From Polaribacter sp. MED152 (lineage in GTDB: Bacteria > Bacteroidota > Bacteroidia > Flavobacteriales > Flavobacteriaceae): DNA of 64,000 nt. This document shows, in pieces, positions 1 through 8,179 of the stretch. The position numbers and the translations under genes are program-made. The stretch spans positions 1,994,501 through 2,058,500 of the forward strand of contig NC_020830.1 of assembly GCF_000152945.2 (NCBI RefSeq). Reading direction: 5' to 3'. Every line of letters begins with the position of its first letter. Positions within the stretch are counted from its first letter, which is position 1. The notes under the pieces are model-generated. The model had not been told where the DNA came from, ran no database searches, and saw only the letters and a program-made list of their open reading frames with translations.

Positions 1-1
1 A

Positions 2-1345
2 GCTGCTTCTAGAGGAATAACTGAAGATTTAGTGGCTAAAGGTTTTGAGGCTGGAAGAATGAAAACAGGAACACCTCCTAGAGTAGATGGTAGGTCTTTA
101 GACTATTCTAAAATGACTGAACAACCAGGAGATGAAATCACAGAAAAGTTTTCTTATTTACCCACAACTACTGCTTTAAAAAAACAACGTTCTTGCTGGC
201 TAACTTATACAAATCCAGAAGTACATAATTTGTTACGAGAAGGCTTTGATAGATCACCAATGTTTAATGGTAGAATTCAATCTTCAGGACCAAGATATTG
301 CCCATCAGTTGAAGATAAAGTAGATCGTTTTGCAACTAAAGAAAGACATCAGATTTTTGTAGAGCCAGAAGGATGGTCTACTATTGAAATGTATGTAAAT
401 GGTTTTTCAACTTCTTTACCAGAAGATATTCAAGATAAAGCAATTCGTGCTGTAGCTGGTTTTGAAAACGTAAAGTTTTTGAGATATGGTTATGCTATTG
501 AATATGACTTTTTTCAACCAACTCAGCTGAAACATTCTTTAGAAACTAAGTTGATTGAAAACTTATTTTTTGCTGGTCAAATTAATGGTACAACTGGTTA
601 TGAAGAAGCAGCAGCTCAAGGATTAATGGCTGGTGTAAATGCGGCTTTAAAAGTACAAGGTAAAGATCCATTTACATTAAAACGTGATGAGGCATATATT
701 GCTGTTTTAATTGATGATTTAATCACAAAAGGAACAGAAGAGCCATATAGAATGTTTACTTCTAGAGCTGAATATAGAACGCTGTTAAGACAAGACAATG
801 CAGACTTAAGATTAACACCTAAGGGATTTGAGCTTGGTTTAGCTTCTAAAGAACGTATGGATCGAGTTTTAGAGAAGCAACGAAAAACAGATTTGTTAAT
901 TCAGTTTTTAGAGAAAACTAGTGTTAAAAAGGAAGAGGTTAATCCAATATTAGAGGCTAAAAATTTAGCACTAATTAATCAATCTATGAAGCTTTTTAAA
1001 ATTGCTGCTAGACCGCAATTAGATTTTTCTGATTTTGAATCTGTGGAAAAGTTAAGTGCTTTTATAGAAGAGAATGATATAGATAAAGAGATAATAGAAC
1101 AGGCAGAAATTCACCTTAAATATTCTGGTTATATCAACAAAGAAAAGAACAATGCTGATAAGTTAAATCGTTTAGAGAATGTAAAAATTCCTGCATCATT
1201 TAATTATCAAAAACTACAATCTTTATCTTTTGAAGCTCGCGAAAAATTAACCAAGATTCAACCAACGTCTATTTCTCAAGCTAGCAGAATAAGTGGAGTT
1301 TCACCTAGTGATATTTCTGTTTTGTTGGTGTATATGGGTAGGTAG
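2..1345 (+). CDS. mnmG: tRNA wobble-uridine carboxymethylaminomethyl-modifying enzyme MnmG, 5' end outside window
   Basis: C-terminal 447 residues of MnmG (GidA). With MnmE, FAD, GTP and a folate donor, this cytoplasmic enzyme installs the cmnm5 group on U34 of several tRNAs. The frame is open to the window edge, so roughly 175 N-terminal residues, including the FAD-binding GxGxxG, lie outside. Visible family signatures are GRMKTGTPPRV right at the start, FAGQINGTTGYEEAAAQG at about 568-621, the YRMFTSRAEYRLLLRQDNAD-type segment (here with RTLL) near 760-800, and the C-terminal tail with ISGVSPSDISVLL. An internal ATG at position 32 is not the true start, because homology continues upstream of it. 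A methyltransferase gene follows 48 bases later on the same strand, separated by a parS-like palindrome. Confidence 0.96.
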   Translation, partial: AASRGITEDLVAKGFEAGRMKTGTPPRVDGRSLDYSKMTEQPGDEITEKFSYLPTTTALKKQRSCWLTYTNPEVHNLLREGFDRSPMFNGRIQSSGPRYCPSVEDKVDRFATKERHQIFVEPEGWSTIEMYVNGFSTSLPEDIQDKAIRAVAGFENVKFLRYGYAIEYDFFQPTQLKHSLETKLIENLFFAGQINGTTGYEEAAAQGLMAGVNAALKVQGKDPFTLKRDEAYIAVLIDDLITKGTEEPYRMFTSRAEYRTLLRQDNADLRLTPKGFELGLASKERMDRVLEKQRKTDLLIQFLEKTSVKKEEVNPILEAKNLALINQSMKLFKIAARPQLDFSDFESVEKLSAFIEENDIDKEIIEQAEIHLKYSGYINKEKNNADKLNRLENVKIPASFNYQKLQSLSFEAREKLTKIQPTSISQASRISGVSPSDISVLLVYMGR

Positions 1346-1366
1346 AATTCTTTCAAAAATTTAAAA

Positions 1367-1382
1367 TGTTCCACGAGGAACA
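1367..1382. promoter_or_regulatory. parS-like palindrome TGTTCCACGAGGAACA
   Basis: Six-base perfect inverted arms (TGTTCC / GGAACA) surround ACGA. The site matches 13 of 16 positions of the canonical bacterial ParB site TGTTTCACGTGAAACA. Two of the three differences (positions 5 and 12) are symmetric, so the palindrome is kept. It lies in the 48-base gap between mnmG and the next gene. In many bacteria mnmG (gidA) lies near parAB and the replication origin. Binding by ParB is inferred, and an ordinary operator for the downstream gene is the alternative. Confidence 0.45.
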
Positions 1383-1393
1383 ATCAACTTTCT

Positions 1394-2254
1394 ATGTCAG
1401 ATAAAATCGATTTTTATAAGGATCTTCAGCCTTTTTTAACTTGTAAAGATTATACAGTTTCTGCTGAGTTGTATCAGGTAAAATTGAATAAAGAGTTTGA
1501 TATGCTTGTAACAACTCCTGTTCCAAAAAACTTGGGTGAGTATTACAAAAGTGAAGATTATATTTCGCACACAGATGCAAAAGATTCTTTGTTTGATAAA
1601 GTATATCAATCTGTAAAAAATATTACTTTAAAGAAAAAATTAAAGTTGATTAACTCTTTCAATTGTGCATCTAAAACCATATTAGATGTGGGTGCAGGTA
1701 CAGGTGATTTTTTAAAAGTTTGTCAAAATAATTCTTGGGAAGTTTTTGGCACGGAACCTGATTTGGATGCAAGAACAATTGCGAAAAATAAAGGGATTAA
1801 TTTACAAGAAAATTTAGCAAAATTTGGCTCTCAAAAATTTGATGTAATTACTCTTTGGCATGTTTTAGAACATGTAGAAAATTTACAAGAGTATATTAAA
1901 TCTTTAAAAGAATTATTAAAAGTTGATGGCAAAATAATCGTTGCTGTACCCAATTATAAAAGTTTTGATGCTACATCTTACAACCAATTTTGGGCAGCTT
2001 TTGATGTACCTAGACATTTATGGCATTTTTCTCAAAAATCCATTTCTAAATTATTTAATAAAGAAAAGATGGTTGTAGAAAAAATACTACCTATGAAATT
2101 TGATTCTTTTTATGTTTCATTATTAAGTGAAAAATACAAACATGGAAAAATGAAACCTTTTTCAGCTTTTAGAAAAGGTTTGCAATCAAATTTAAAAGCT
2201 AAAAGGACTGGAGAGTATTCTTCTTTGATTTATATCATCAAAGAAGCTAAATAA
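1394..2254 (+). CDS. class I SAM-dependent methyltransferase (Methyltransf_23 type)
   Basis: 286-residue Rossmann-fold methyltransferase; the substrate is not identifiable. SAM motif I is LDVGAGTGDFL (residues about 97-107). An acidic residue for the ribose lies in GTEPD (119-123), and motif IV is DVITLWHVLEHV (150-161). The VPRHLWHFS segment (205-213) is typical of the UbiG-like Methyltransf_23 group found in cell-surface, lipid or quinone methylation. The first about 75 residues lack the SAM motifs and contain GEYYKSEDYISHTD, common in flavobacterial homologues. It follows mnmG on the same strand and ends before a strong stem-loop. I cannot choose between small-molecule and polysaccharide substrates. 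Confidence 0.85.
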   Translation: MSDKIDFYKDLQPFLTCKDYTVSAELYQVKLNKEFDMLVTTPVPKNLGEYYKSEDYISHTDAKDSLFDKVYQSVKNITLKKKLKLINSFNCASKTILDVGAGTGDFLKVCQNNSWEVFGTEPDLDARTIAKNKGINLQENLAKFGSQKFDVITLWHVLEHVENLQEYIKSLKELLKVDGKIIVAVPNYKSFDATSYNQFWAAFDVPRHLWHFSQKSISKLFNKEKMVVEKILPMKFDSFYVSLLSEKYKHGKMKPFSAFRKGLQSNLKAKRTGEYSSLIYIIKEAK

Positions 2255-2318
2255 TCAATTTTAGAATGTTTTAATTCCTTTTTATTAATGTACTAATGAA
2301 AATGTATTAGATAATTTT

Positions 2319-2354
2319 AAAAAGCTCTTAAAACGGATGTTTTAAAAGCTTTTT
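2319..2354 (+). terminator. intrinsic terminator after the methyltransferase gene
   Basis: AAAAAGC(TC)TTAAAAC pairs with GTTTTAA(AA)GCTTTTT across a four-base GGAT loop, followed by an AT-rich tail. The A-rich left arm means it could also serve the converging minus-strand DoxX-like gene. Confidence 0.7.
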
Positions 2355-2395
2355 AAATAGGAATTATTTATAGTTAAATTGTAATATTATAAGTT

Positions 2396-2794
2396 TTAGT
2401 AATTTAATAGGTATACACCTAAAAGTGTAACTAAAAAATAGACTGCTAGGCTCATTGCTCCTGCATAATCTTTTGCCAAACGTTGGCCTATTAGTAAAAA
2501 TATTAAAGCTATTGCACAAAGCTCTGTGCCTAAAAGTGCAATTTCTTTTGCTCCAGAAGTATACAATTGATATACACCAAATACCATCAGCAAACCTGCA
2601 ATTATTTCTAGTACTAAAATAATTGCTAGTAATAATGGAACACTGTTTTTTAAAGGAGAGTTTTTAAAATGCTCTTTTATAAAGGATACATTTCCATTCC
2701 AATCTACTAATTTGTCTATACCAGATTGTAAAAAGGTTACTATTAAAAAAAGTAGTACTAAAACTTCTGTGGGGTAGTTTGATAAAAAATTCAT
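2396..2794 (-). CDS. DoxX-like small membrane protein
   Basis: 132 residues with four predicted membrane segments (about 8-26, 50-73, 85-103 and 111-130). The loop SGIDKLVDWNGNVSFIKEHFKNSPL after the first segment (given here as two parts: SGIDKL-VDWNG and SFIKEHF) is the hallmark of DoxX/DoxD-like proteins. Their role is poorly defined; some relatives are linked to thiosulfate or quinone redox chemistry, so no reaction is assigned. It is the last gene of a minus-strand run that starts at panB and sits 17 bases after the VOC gene. A second, more typical DoxX protein is encoded at 62656-63153. Confidence 0.7.
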   Translation of the reverse strand: MNFLSNYPTEVLVLLFLIVTFLQSGIDKLVDWNGNVSFIKEHFKNSPLKNSVPLLLAIILVLEIIAGLLMVFGVYQLYTSGAKEIALLGTELCAIALIFLLIGQRLAKDYAGAMSLAVYFLVTLLGVYLLNY

Positions 2795-2811
2795 GTAGTT
2801 AAGTTTTATAA

Positions 2812-3198
2812 TTATTTAAAAGCGGCATCTATAGGTTCCCAAAGTTCAATTTTATTGCCTTCGTTGTCTAAAATCCAACCAAATTTTCCATATTCAAATT
2901 CTTGCATTTCACCTACTATGGTAACTCCTTCTTTTTCTAACTCCGCTAAAAGTTCAACTAAATTTTCAACTCTATAGTTAAACATAAAATCCTTTTTAGA
3001 AGGTTCAAAATAACTAGTGTCTTTTGTAAAAGGACTCCATTGTGTAGAGCAATCATTGCCTTCTTTATTTTGCCACCAAAAGGTAGAACCATAATCATCA
3101 GTGTTAAAACCTAAATGTTTTTTATACCATTCTTTAGCTGCTTTTGGATCATCACTTTTAAAGAATAAACCACCAATTCCTGTAACTCTATTTTTCAT
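2812..3198 (-). CDS. VOC-family protein (glyoxalase/bleomycin-resistance fold)
   Basis: 128 residues forming one vicinal-oxygen-chelate module. GIGGLFFKSDDPKAAKEWY at the N-terminus and the closing WILDNEGNKIELWEP are the conserved beta-alpha-beta ends of the fold, the latter carrying the metal-ligand glutamate. Related short VOC proteins in Bacteroidota are annotated only as glyoxalase-like, and no substrate can be read from the sequence. The gene starts two bases after the DUF1801 gene and 17 bases before the DoxX-like gene, so the three are probably one transcript. Confidence 0.85.
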   Translation of the reverse strand: MKNRVTGIGGLFFKSDDPKAAKEWYKKHLGFNTDDYGSTFWWQNKEGNDCSTQWSPFTKDTSYFEPSKKDFMFNYRVENLVELLAELEKEGVTIVGEMQEFEYGKFGWILDNEGNKIELWEPIDAAFK

Positions 3199-3200
3199 AA

Positions 3201-3659
3201 TTACTTTTTCTTTATATTATTTTCGTAAATCGAAATCCATTCTTCTACACTCATTTTAGTACAAAGTTCTGCAATTAATTCATAGGGTATTTCTTCAATT
3301 TTTTTGAATCGTATACAACTTTTACCCATATCTAACTTACGTTTGCAATGTTTAGGATATGCTTCTACAAACCAATCTAATAGTTCTTTTTTAGCATAAA
3401 TACCTGAATGATAAAGGTTTATAGAGTTTTTCTGTGAGGCTATGTTTATGAAAGGTAAAGGTGTATTGGGTTGACAGTGATAACCTTCTGGATAGGTGTT
3501 TAATGAAACATAATAACCAATCATTTTATATAACATTCCTTCTTCAAAACCTTTTGGTAGATTTTCTGAAATTGTTTTTTGTAATTGTTTAAACGCTGGC
3601 TGTCTTTCTTCTGGAATTTGTGCTACGTATTCTTCAGGTGAGTCTGCTTCGTAAGTCAT
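3201..3659 (-). CDS. DUF1801 (YdhG-like) protein
   Basis: 152-residue soluble protein of the DUF1801 family. Recognisable features are the N-terminal EYVAQIPEERQPAFKQL, the central MIGYYVSLNTYP, PLPFINIASQKNSINLYHSG, and the C-terminal GKSCIRFKKIEEIPYELI. The fold is known from structural genomics but the function is unknown, so none is assigned. It sits between the 2-hydroxyacid dehydrogenase gene (33 bases upstream) and the VOC gene (two bases downstream) in a co-directional minus-strand run. Confidence 0.85.
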   Translation of the reverse strand: MTYEADSPEEYVAQIPEERQPAFKQLQKTISENLPKGFEEGMLYKMIGYYVSLNTYPEGYHCQPNTPLPFINIASQKNSINLYHSGIYAKKELLDWFVEAYPKHCKRKLDMGKSCIRFKKIEEIPYELIAELCTKMSVEEWISIYENNIKKK

Positions 3660-3692
3660 ACTACTTATTGGTTGATTGTTGAATGCCTTAAG

Positions 3693-4631
3693 TTAATAAA
3701 AATTATCTTTTATTTTGTCTACGATTGTTTGTGCCAATTTTTCTTTGCTTTCAATAGTCCAACCTGCAACATGTGGAGATAAGATTACATTGTTTGCTTG
3801 TATTAAATACTGAAACGCTTTGGGCATATTATTATCTAAAAACAAATTTTCAAAAGATGATTTTTCATACTCTAAAACATCTAAACCTGCACCTAATATT
3901 TTACCAGATTTTAAAGCAGATACTAAATCTTTTGTTACTACAGATGTTCCACGTGCAGTATTTATCAGCCAGAAATTTTTCTTAAAATTATTGATAAATT
4001 CATGATTTATCATGTTTTTGGTAAGTTCAGTTTGAGGGGTGTGCAAACTTAACACATCACTTCTTTCTTGCAATTCTTGCAACGTTACTTGAGTGCAATT
4101 TTTATCACCTACATTTGGTTTTAAATCGTAACAAAGTACATCAACATCAAAACCTCTTAATTTTTTAGCAAAGGACTTCCCCATATTTCCATAGCCAATT
4201 AAGCCTACAGTTTTACCATCTAATTCTAATCCTCTATTTTCTTCACGTAACCATTTTCCTTGTCTAACCTCTAAATCTGCCTTTATCATTTTATTGAATA
4301 AGGCAAGCAACAACCCTAAAGAATGTTCACCAACAGCATTTCTGTTACCTTCAGGGGCAGCAATTAGCTTTATATTTTTGGAATTGGCATAATCGCAATC
4401 TATATTTTCTAAACCAGCTCCTACTCTACCAATAAATTTTAGGTTTTTAGCTTTATCTAAAAATGGCTTATCAATTTTAAATCGACTGCGAATAATAAAG
4501 CCATCATATTTATGAATTTTAGCTTCTACTTCGCTTTTTGTGGAGGTATAATCTTCATCATTTGTAAAACCTAAATCATTTAATTGTTGAATAAGTAATG
4601 GATGGTTACTGTCTAAATGCAGTATTTTCAT
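3693..4631 (-). CDS. D-2-hydroxyacid dehydrogenase, probable D-3-phosphoglycerate dehydrogenase
   Basis: 312-residue NAD-dependent D-2-hydroxyacid dehydrogenase. The nucleotide-binding glycine motif GLIGYGNMG is at residues 143-151. The catalytic set is intact: Arg227 in INTARGT, Glu254 in LDVLEYE, and His287 in SPHVAGWT. RVGAGLENID (69-78) and APEGNRNAVGEHSLGLLLA (92-110) favour the phosphoglycerate dehydrogenase side of the family, the first step of serine synthesis. It has no ACT domain, unlike the longer SerA forms, so another 2-hydroxyacid substrate remains possible. It starts four bases after the small membrane gene that overlaps panB. Confidence 0.85.
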   Translation of the reverse strand: MKILHLDSNHPLLIQQLNDLGFTNDEDYTSTKSEVEAKIHKYDGFIIRSRFKIDKPFLDKAKNLKFIGRVGAGLENIDCDYANSKNIKLIAAPEGNRNAVGEHSLGLLLALFNKMIKADLEVRQGKWLREENRGLELDGKTVGLIGYGNMGKSFAKKLRGFDVDVLCYDLKPNVGDKNCTQVTLQELQERSDVLSLHTPQTELTKNMINHEFINNFKKNFWLINTARGTSVVTKDLVSALKSGKILGAGLDVLEYEKSSFENLFLDNNMPKAFQYLIQANNVILSPHVAGWTIESKEKLAQTIVDKIKDNFY

Positions 4632-4635
4632 AACG

Positions 4636-4875
4636 TTACTTTTTGTTGATTAACCTATGCTCTAGTTCTTTTATTCGTTCATTTTTAGTTTTCAATTCCA
4701 ATTTATAATAGTATAAACTGGAGATTAAATAAACTACAACAGAAGCTTGCCTTAGGCTACTATTTTCAGAAAACTGAACATCAAAAAATGTATCTAGAAG
4801 ATAGAGAATTGCAAAAGCTATTAAAGAAATGTAAGAAGTACTCTTTAAAATAAGTTTAATATTGTTCCTCTTCAT
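4636..4875 (-). CDS. small membrane protein of unknown function
   Basis: 79 residues with two predicted membrane helices (about 13-28 and 43-56) and a short charged C-terminal helix ([18 protein letters not shown]) with coiled-coil character. I do not recognise the family. Its ATG lies 20 bases inside the 3' end of panB in another frame, which suggests translational coupling, and it ends four bases before the dehydrogenase gene. The coupling and membrane pattern support a real gene. Confidence 0.65.
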   Translation of the reverse strand: MKRNNIKLILKSTSYISLIAFAILYLLDTFFDVQFSENSSLRQASVVVYLISSLYYYKLELKTKNERIKELEHRLINKK

Positions 4876-5674
4876 TTGGAAAATCTTTACTTTTTACATC
4901 AGCAATATATTGTTGAAATGCTCCTGTCATTTCTTTATATAAATCTAAATATCTACGTAAAAACCTTGGGTTGAATTCATGTGTCATACCAACCATATCA
5001 TGAGTCACCAAAACTTGACCATCTACTCCATTTCCTGCTCCAATTCCGATTACCGGAATTGAAATTGCTTCAGCTACTTTTTGTGCTAATTTTGCTGGTA
5101 CTTTTTCTAAAACCAAAGCAAAACAGCCAATTCTTTCAAGCATTAGTGCATCTTCCATTAATTTTTCTGCTTCCTCCTCTTCTTTTGCTCTTACAGTATA
5201 AGTACCAAATTTATATATTGATTGTGGTGTTAAACCTAAATGACCCATAACAGGAATACCTGCGTTCAAAATTCGTTTTATAGATTCTTTAATCTCTTTT
5301 CCACCTTCTAATTTTATAGAATGTCCTCCACTCTCTTTCATAATTCTAATTGCTGAACGTAAAGCTTCTTTTGGGTCTGATTGATAACTACCAAAAGGTA
5401 AATCTACAACCACTAAAGATCTTTCTATGGCTCTAACTACAGAGCTTGCATGATAAATCATTTGATCTAAAGTAATAGGCAACGTAGTTTCATGACCAGC
5501 CATTACATTTGAGGCAGAATCACCAACCAATAATACATCTACACCTGCATTATCTAATATTTTAGCCATGGTATAATCATATGCAGTTAACATAGAGATT
5601 TTCTCTCCATTGGCTTTCATTTCAACTAAAGATTTTACAGTAACTCTCTTGTACTGTTTTTTTGCTACAGACAT
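4856..5674 (-). CDS. panB: 3-methyl-2-oxobutanoate hydroxymethyltransferase
   Basis: 272-residue PanB. It transfers a hydroxymethyl group from methylene-tetrahydrofolate to 2-oxoisovalerate, the first committed step of pantothenate and coenzyme A synthesis. The TIM-barrel signatures are clear: [37 protein letters not shown] with the Mg2+-binding Asp, [18 protein letters not shown], and [17 protein letters not shown]. Length is normal. It heads the minus-strand run down to the DoxX-like gene and overlaps the next gene by 20 bases. Confidence 0.97.
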   Translation of the reverse strand: MSVAKKQYKRVTVKSLVEMKANGEKISMLTAYDYTMAKILDNAGVDVLLVGDSASNVMAGHETTLPITLDQMIYHASSVVRAIERSLVVVDLPFGSYQSDPKEALRSAIRIMKESGGHSIKLEGGKEIKESIKRILNAGIPVMGHLGLTPQSIYKFGTYTVRAKEEEEAEKLMEDALMLERIGCFALVLEKVPAKLAQKVAEAISIPVIGIGAGNGVDGQVLVTHDMVGMTHEFNPRFLRRYLDLYKEMTGAFQQYIADVKSKDFPNEEEQY

Positions 5675-5797
5675 AATGCGTTTTTTTGACGATGGTAAAA
5701 GTAAGAAATAATCACAGATTTTTAGTGTCTTAATACTTTCTATAATTTTATTGATATGCTTTTTTTAAGTAGATTTATAGATTCTAAATTTATTGAT

Positions 5798-6277
5798 ATG
5801 CAAAAAAGTATTGTATTTATTATTGTTTTGGTATTCTCAATTACATTAAATGCCCAAGATAATTCAGCACAGAATGATGTAAAATTAGTTATTGATACCT
5901 TTTTTGAAGGTTTACATAAAGGAGATAGTACTTTAATGGCCTCTACCCTTCATAAAGACATAAAAATACAAACTACATCTAGCATGAGAGGGCCTAATGT
6001 ATTGCTGCAAACAGACTCTAGAACTAAATTACTTACTGCAATAGCAAATAAAAATCCAGAACATGTGTACTTAGAAAAGTTACTTTCTTATGATATAAAA
6101 ATTGACGGAAATATTGCTTCTGTTTGGACACCTTATGAGTTTTATTTTAACTCTAACTTTAGTCATTGTGGCGCAAATTCTTTTCAACTTTTTAAAGATA
6201 ATTCCAAGTGGAAAATTATTTATTTGGTAGATATGAGAAGAAGAAATAACTGCCAAGCTTTAATAGAAAAAAAATAA
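5798..6277 (+). CDS. exported NTF2/SnoaL-like protein (DUF4440-type)
   Basis: 159 residues. I place the start at the ATG at 5798 because MQKSIVFIIVLVFSITLNAQ is a complete signal peptide; a start at 5756 would add 14 residues in front of it. The mature part has the NTF2-like pattern: VIDTFFEGLHKGDSTLMASTLH helix pair, IASVWTPYEFYFNSNFSHCGANSFQLF, and the closing WKIIYLVDMRRR strand. Close relatives in flavobacteria are annotated as nuclear transport factor 2 family proteins with no known ligand. It is followed 30 bases later by an ECF sigma factor gene; the -7 box between them suggests separate control. Confidence 0.75.
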   Translation: MQKSIVFIIVLVFSITLNAQDNSAQNDVKLVIDTFFEGLHKGDSTLMASTLHKDIKIQTTSSMRGPNVLLQTDSRTKLLTAIANKNPEHVYLEKLLSYDIKIDGNIASVWTPYEFYFNSNFSHCGANSFQLFKDNSKWKIIYLVDMRRRNNCQALIEKK

Positions 6278-6279
6278 GT

Positions 6280-6287
6280 TATATTTG
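6280..6287 (+). promoter_or_regulatory. TAnnTTTG -7 box for the ECF sigma gene
   Basis: TATATTTG is a perfect Bacteroidota housekeeping -7 element, 20 bases before the start codon at 6308. No clear TTTG-like -33 element sits at the usual distance. Confidence 0.4.
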
Positions 6288-6307
6288 ATTTTTTCCTGAA
6301 AATAAGA

Positions 6308-6874
6308 ATGTTACAAAACAAAAATACTTTAAACCCCAATAACTGGATAGACGAATATGCAGACTATCTATTTAATTATGCTGTTGTGCGCGTTAACAAT
6401 AGCGATTTAGCAAAAGATTTGGTACAAGACACTTTTTTTGCAGGATTAAAATCTGCAAAGAATTTTCAAGGTAAAGCTTCAGAAAGAACTTGGCTGGTGT
6501 CTATTTTAAAACGAAAAGTAATAGATCATTATAGAAAAATCAACTCTAAAAAAGGCCAGGCAGAAGTTCGAATGAACTTTTATAATGATGGTGAAAATGA
6601 GGGAAATTGGCTCGAGGAAAGAGTACCACAAGATTGGAACAATGCTTCAGAAAAAGCTATTGAAAACGAAGAACTTAAAAGTCAAATAGATGCATGCATA
6701 GATAATTTACCAGAAAAATATGCTATGGTGTTTAGAATGAAAACAATACAGGAATTCGAAACAGAAGAAATCTGTAAGGAGTTAGAAATAACTGCGTCCA
6801 ATTTATGGGTAATTATCCATAGAGCTAGAACGCAATTAAGAAAATGTATGGAAGATAACTGGTTTAATAATTAA
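6308..6874 (+). CDS. ECF-family RNA polymerase sigma factor
   Basis: 188-residue sigma-70 family factor of the ECF type. Region 2 spans about 15-80 (DLVQDTFFAGL for core binding, TWLVSILKRKVIDHYRK for -10 recognition). Region 4 spans about 125-182 (LPEKYAMVFRMKTIQEFETEEICKELEI with a helix-turn-helix, then IIHRARTQLRKCM). It lacks regions 1 and 3, as expected. It is followed after three bases by a small protein with an H-x3-C-x2-C motif, probably its cognate zinc-binding anti-sigma factor. The stimulus cannot be read from the sequence. Confidence 0.93.
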   Translation: MLQNKNTLNPNNWIDEYADYLFNYAVVRVNNSDLAKDLVQDTFFAGLKSAKNFQGKASERTWLVSILKRKVIDHYRKINSKKGQAEVRMNFYNDGENEGNWLEERVPQDWNNASEKAIENEELKSQIDACIDNLPEKYAMVFRMKTIQEFETEEICKELEITASNLWVIIHRARTQLRKCMEDNWFNN

Positions 6875-6877
6875 GAG

Positions 6878-7141
6878 ATGTTTAAAAGATTAAATATAAC
6901 TTGTGATGAAGCCACAAAAATTTGTGACAAAAATCAATATGGAGAGGCTACACTTTTAGAAAAGATAAAATTAAACCTTCATTTTTTGCGCTGTGAAATT
7001 TGTAAACTTTACACAAAACAAAACTTACTACTTAGTGTTTTTTATAAGAAAAAAGCAGAGGGTTGTAAAAAAATCAATCATTGTTTAACTTCTGAAGAAA
7101 AAGAGGTTTTAAAGCAAAAACTAAAAGAGGTTAAGGCCTAA
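6878..7141 (+). CDS. probable zinc-type anti-sigma factor, soluble
   Basis: 87 residues, three bases behind the sigma gene. His35-x3-Cys39-x2-Cys42 (HFLRCEIC) matches the H-x3-C-x2-C signature of ZAS anti-sigma domains, which bind zinc and often sense thiol oxidation. There is no membrane segment, so it would act in the cytoplasm. Cys9, Cys16 and Cys67 are extra cysteines. Homologues in flavobacteria are often left unnamed or misannotated. The assignment rests on the motif and the gene pairing. Confidence 0.65.
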   Translation: MFKRLNITCDEATKICDKNQYGEATLLEKIKLNLHFLRCEICKLYTKQNLLLSVFYKKKAEGCKKINHCLTSEEKEVLKQKLKEVKA

Positions 7142-7148
7142 ATAATTG

Positions 7149-7170
7149 CAGTGCACGTCACTGTTTTTTT
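7149..7170 (+). terminator. first of two tandem terminators after the sigma/anti-sigma pair
   Basis: CAGTG-CACGT-CACTG hairpin followed by seven T residues, eight bases after the stop codon of the anti-sigma gene. Confidence 0.6.
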
Positions 7171-7187
7171 AATAACAACTAAAATAG

Positions 7188-7225
7188 AAACGGATTTTTA
7201 TAGAAATATAAAGTCCGTTTTTTTT
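7188..7225 (+). terminator. second tandem terminator
   Basis: AAACGGA (7188-7194) pairs with TCCGTTT (7214-7220), extended by TATA/TATA inside, followed by a T run. Its position 22 bases before the ATG at 7247 argues against the in-frame upstream start at 7151, which would translate both hairpins. Confidence 0.65.
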
Positions 7226-7246
7226 ACTTTTGATAAAAATTTAAGC

Positions 7247-7891
7247 ATGCATTTTCTACCAGAAAAATTAGATGATTATGTTGTGAATCATTCACAACAA
7301 GAACCTCAAATTCTTAAAGAATTAAGTAGAGAAACTTGGCAAAAAGTATTGAATCCTAGAATGTTAAGTGGTGCTTATCAAGGTAGGTTGCTTTCTATTT
7401 TATCTAAATTAATAAACCCGAAACATATTTTAGAAATAGGTACTTACACAGGGTATTCTGCACTATGTTTGGCAGAAGGTTTGCAAAAAGAAGGTACTAT
7501 TATTACTTTAGATAAAAACGAAGAGTTAGAAACCCTTCAAAACAAATACTTCGAAAAATCGGGTTATAGAAATCAAATTGTACAAAAAGTAGGTAATGCT
7601 TTAGAAATTATACCTACAATTTCAGAAAAGTTCGATTTGGTTTTTATTGATGCAGATAAATCAAACTACTCAAATTACTTTCATTTAATCATTGATAAAA
7701 TGAAACCAGGAGGAATTATTTTATCTGATAATGTTTTATGGAGTGGTAAAGTAATTAAAGAATTAGATCCAAAAGACAATGATACTAAAGAATTATTGGC
7801 TTATAATACGTTATTAAATACAGATGATAGAATAGAAACTGTGCTTTTGCCCATAAGAGATGGCCTTACAATAAGCAGGGTTAAGCAGTAA
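7247..7891 (+). CDS. O-methyltransferase (class I, COMT/caffeoyl-CoA type)
   Basis: 214 residues. SAM motif I is ILEIGTYTGYSALCLAEGL (61-79). The acidic metal-binding motif is DLVFIDADKSNYSNYF (130-145), and GGIILSDNVLWSGKV (155-169) completes the metal site, as in cation-dependent catechol-type O-methyltransferases. Start chosen at 7247 because MHFLPEKLDDYVVNHS is the usual N-terminus and the upstream alternative crosses two terminators. Small phenolic acceptors or tRNA (TrmR-like hydroxyuridine methylation) are both possible. It converges with tatA, three bases apart. Confidence 0.88.
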   Translation: MHFLPEKLDDYVVNHSQQEPQILKELSRETWQKVLNPRMLSGAYQGRLLSILSKLINPKHILEIGTYTGYSALCLAEGLQKEGTIITLDKNEELETLQNKYFEKSGYRNQIVQKVGNALEIIPTISEKFDLVFIDADKSNYSNYFHLIIDKMKPGGIILSDNVLWSGKVIKELDPKDNDTKELLAYNTLLNTDDRIETVLLPIRDGLTISRVKQ

Positions 7892-7894
7892 TTT

Positions 7895-8179
7895 TTATCG
7901 ATTTCTTTTAATTGGGCCAGTAAAATCGTCTAACTTATCTTTAACCCCATTTACCTCTTTAGTGATGTCTTTGGTAACATCAATATCTAAATCGTTTAAT
8001 TTAGCACTTTCGTTAATTTCTTTTTTGATGTCATTAGTAGCGTCTTTTACTTGACGAATTCCTTTACCTAAACCTCTGGCTATTTCAGGAATTTTATCTG
8101 CACCAAAGACCATAACTACAATTAACATAATTACAAAAACCTCTGGAGTACCAATAAACAGAAAATGTGTGCTTAACAT
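7895..8179 (-). CDS. tatA: Sec-independent protein translocase subunit TatA/TatE
   Basis: 94-residue pore-forming subunit of the twin-arginine translocase, which exports folded proteins. It has one N-terminal membrane helix (about 11-26, TPEVFVIMLIVVMVFG), the FG hinge, and the amphipathic helix KIPEIARGLGKGIRQVKDA, followed by a charged tail. Flavobacterial TatA proteins often start with a short periplasmic stretch such as MLSTHFLFIG. The gene stands alone; tatC is not nearby. Confidence 0.92.
   Translation of the reverse strand: MLSTHFLFIGTPEVFVIMLIVVMVFGADKIPEIARGLGKGIRQVKDATNDIKKEINESAKLNDLDIDVTKDITKEVNGVKDKLDDFTGPIKRNR

Noticed and set aside
3945..3956. TGTTCCACGTGC, a second parS-like match
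   Set aside because: It lies inside the 2-hydroxyacid dehydrogenase gene and encodes the conserved INTARGT motif on the minus strand. Only one arm fits, so it is best explained by protein constraint.
7151..7246. Longer start of the O-methyltransferase
   Set aside because: The added 32 residues would be encoded by two terminator hairpins, and homologues start at the later methionine.
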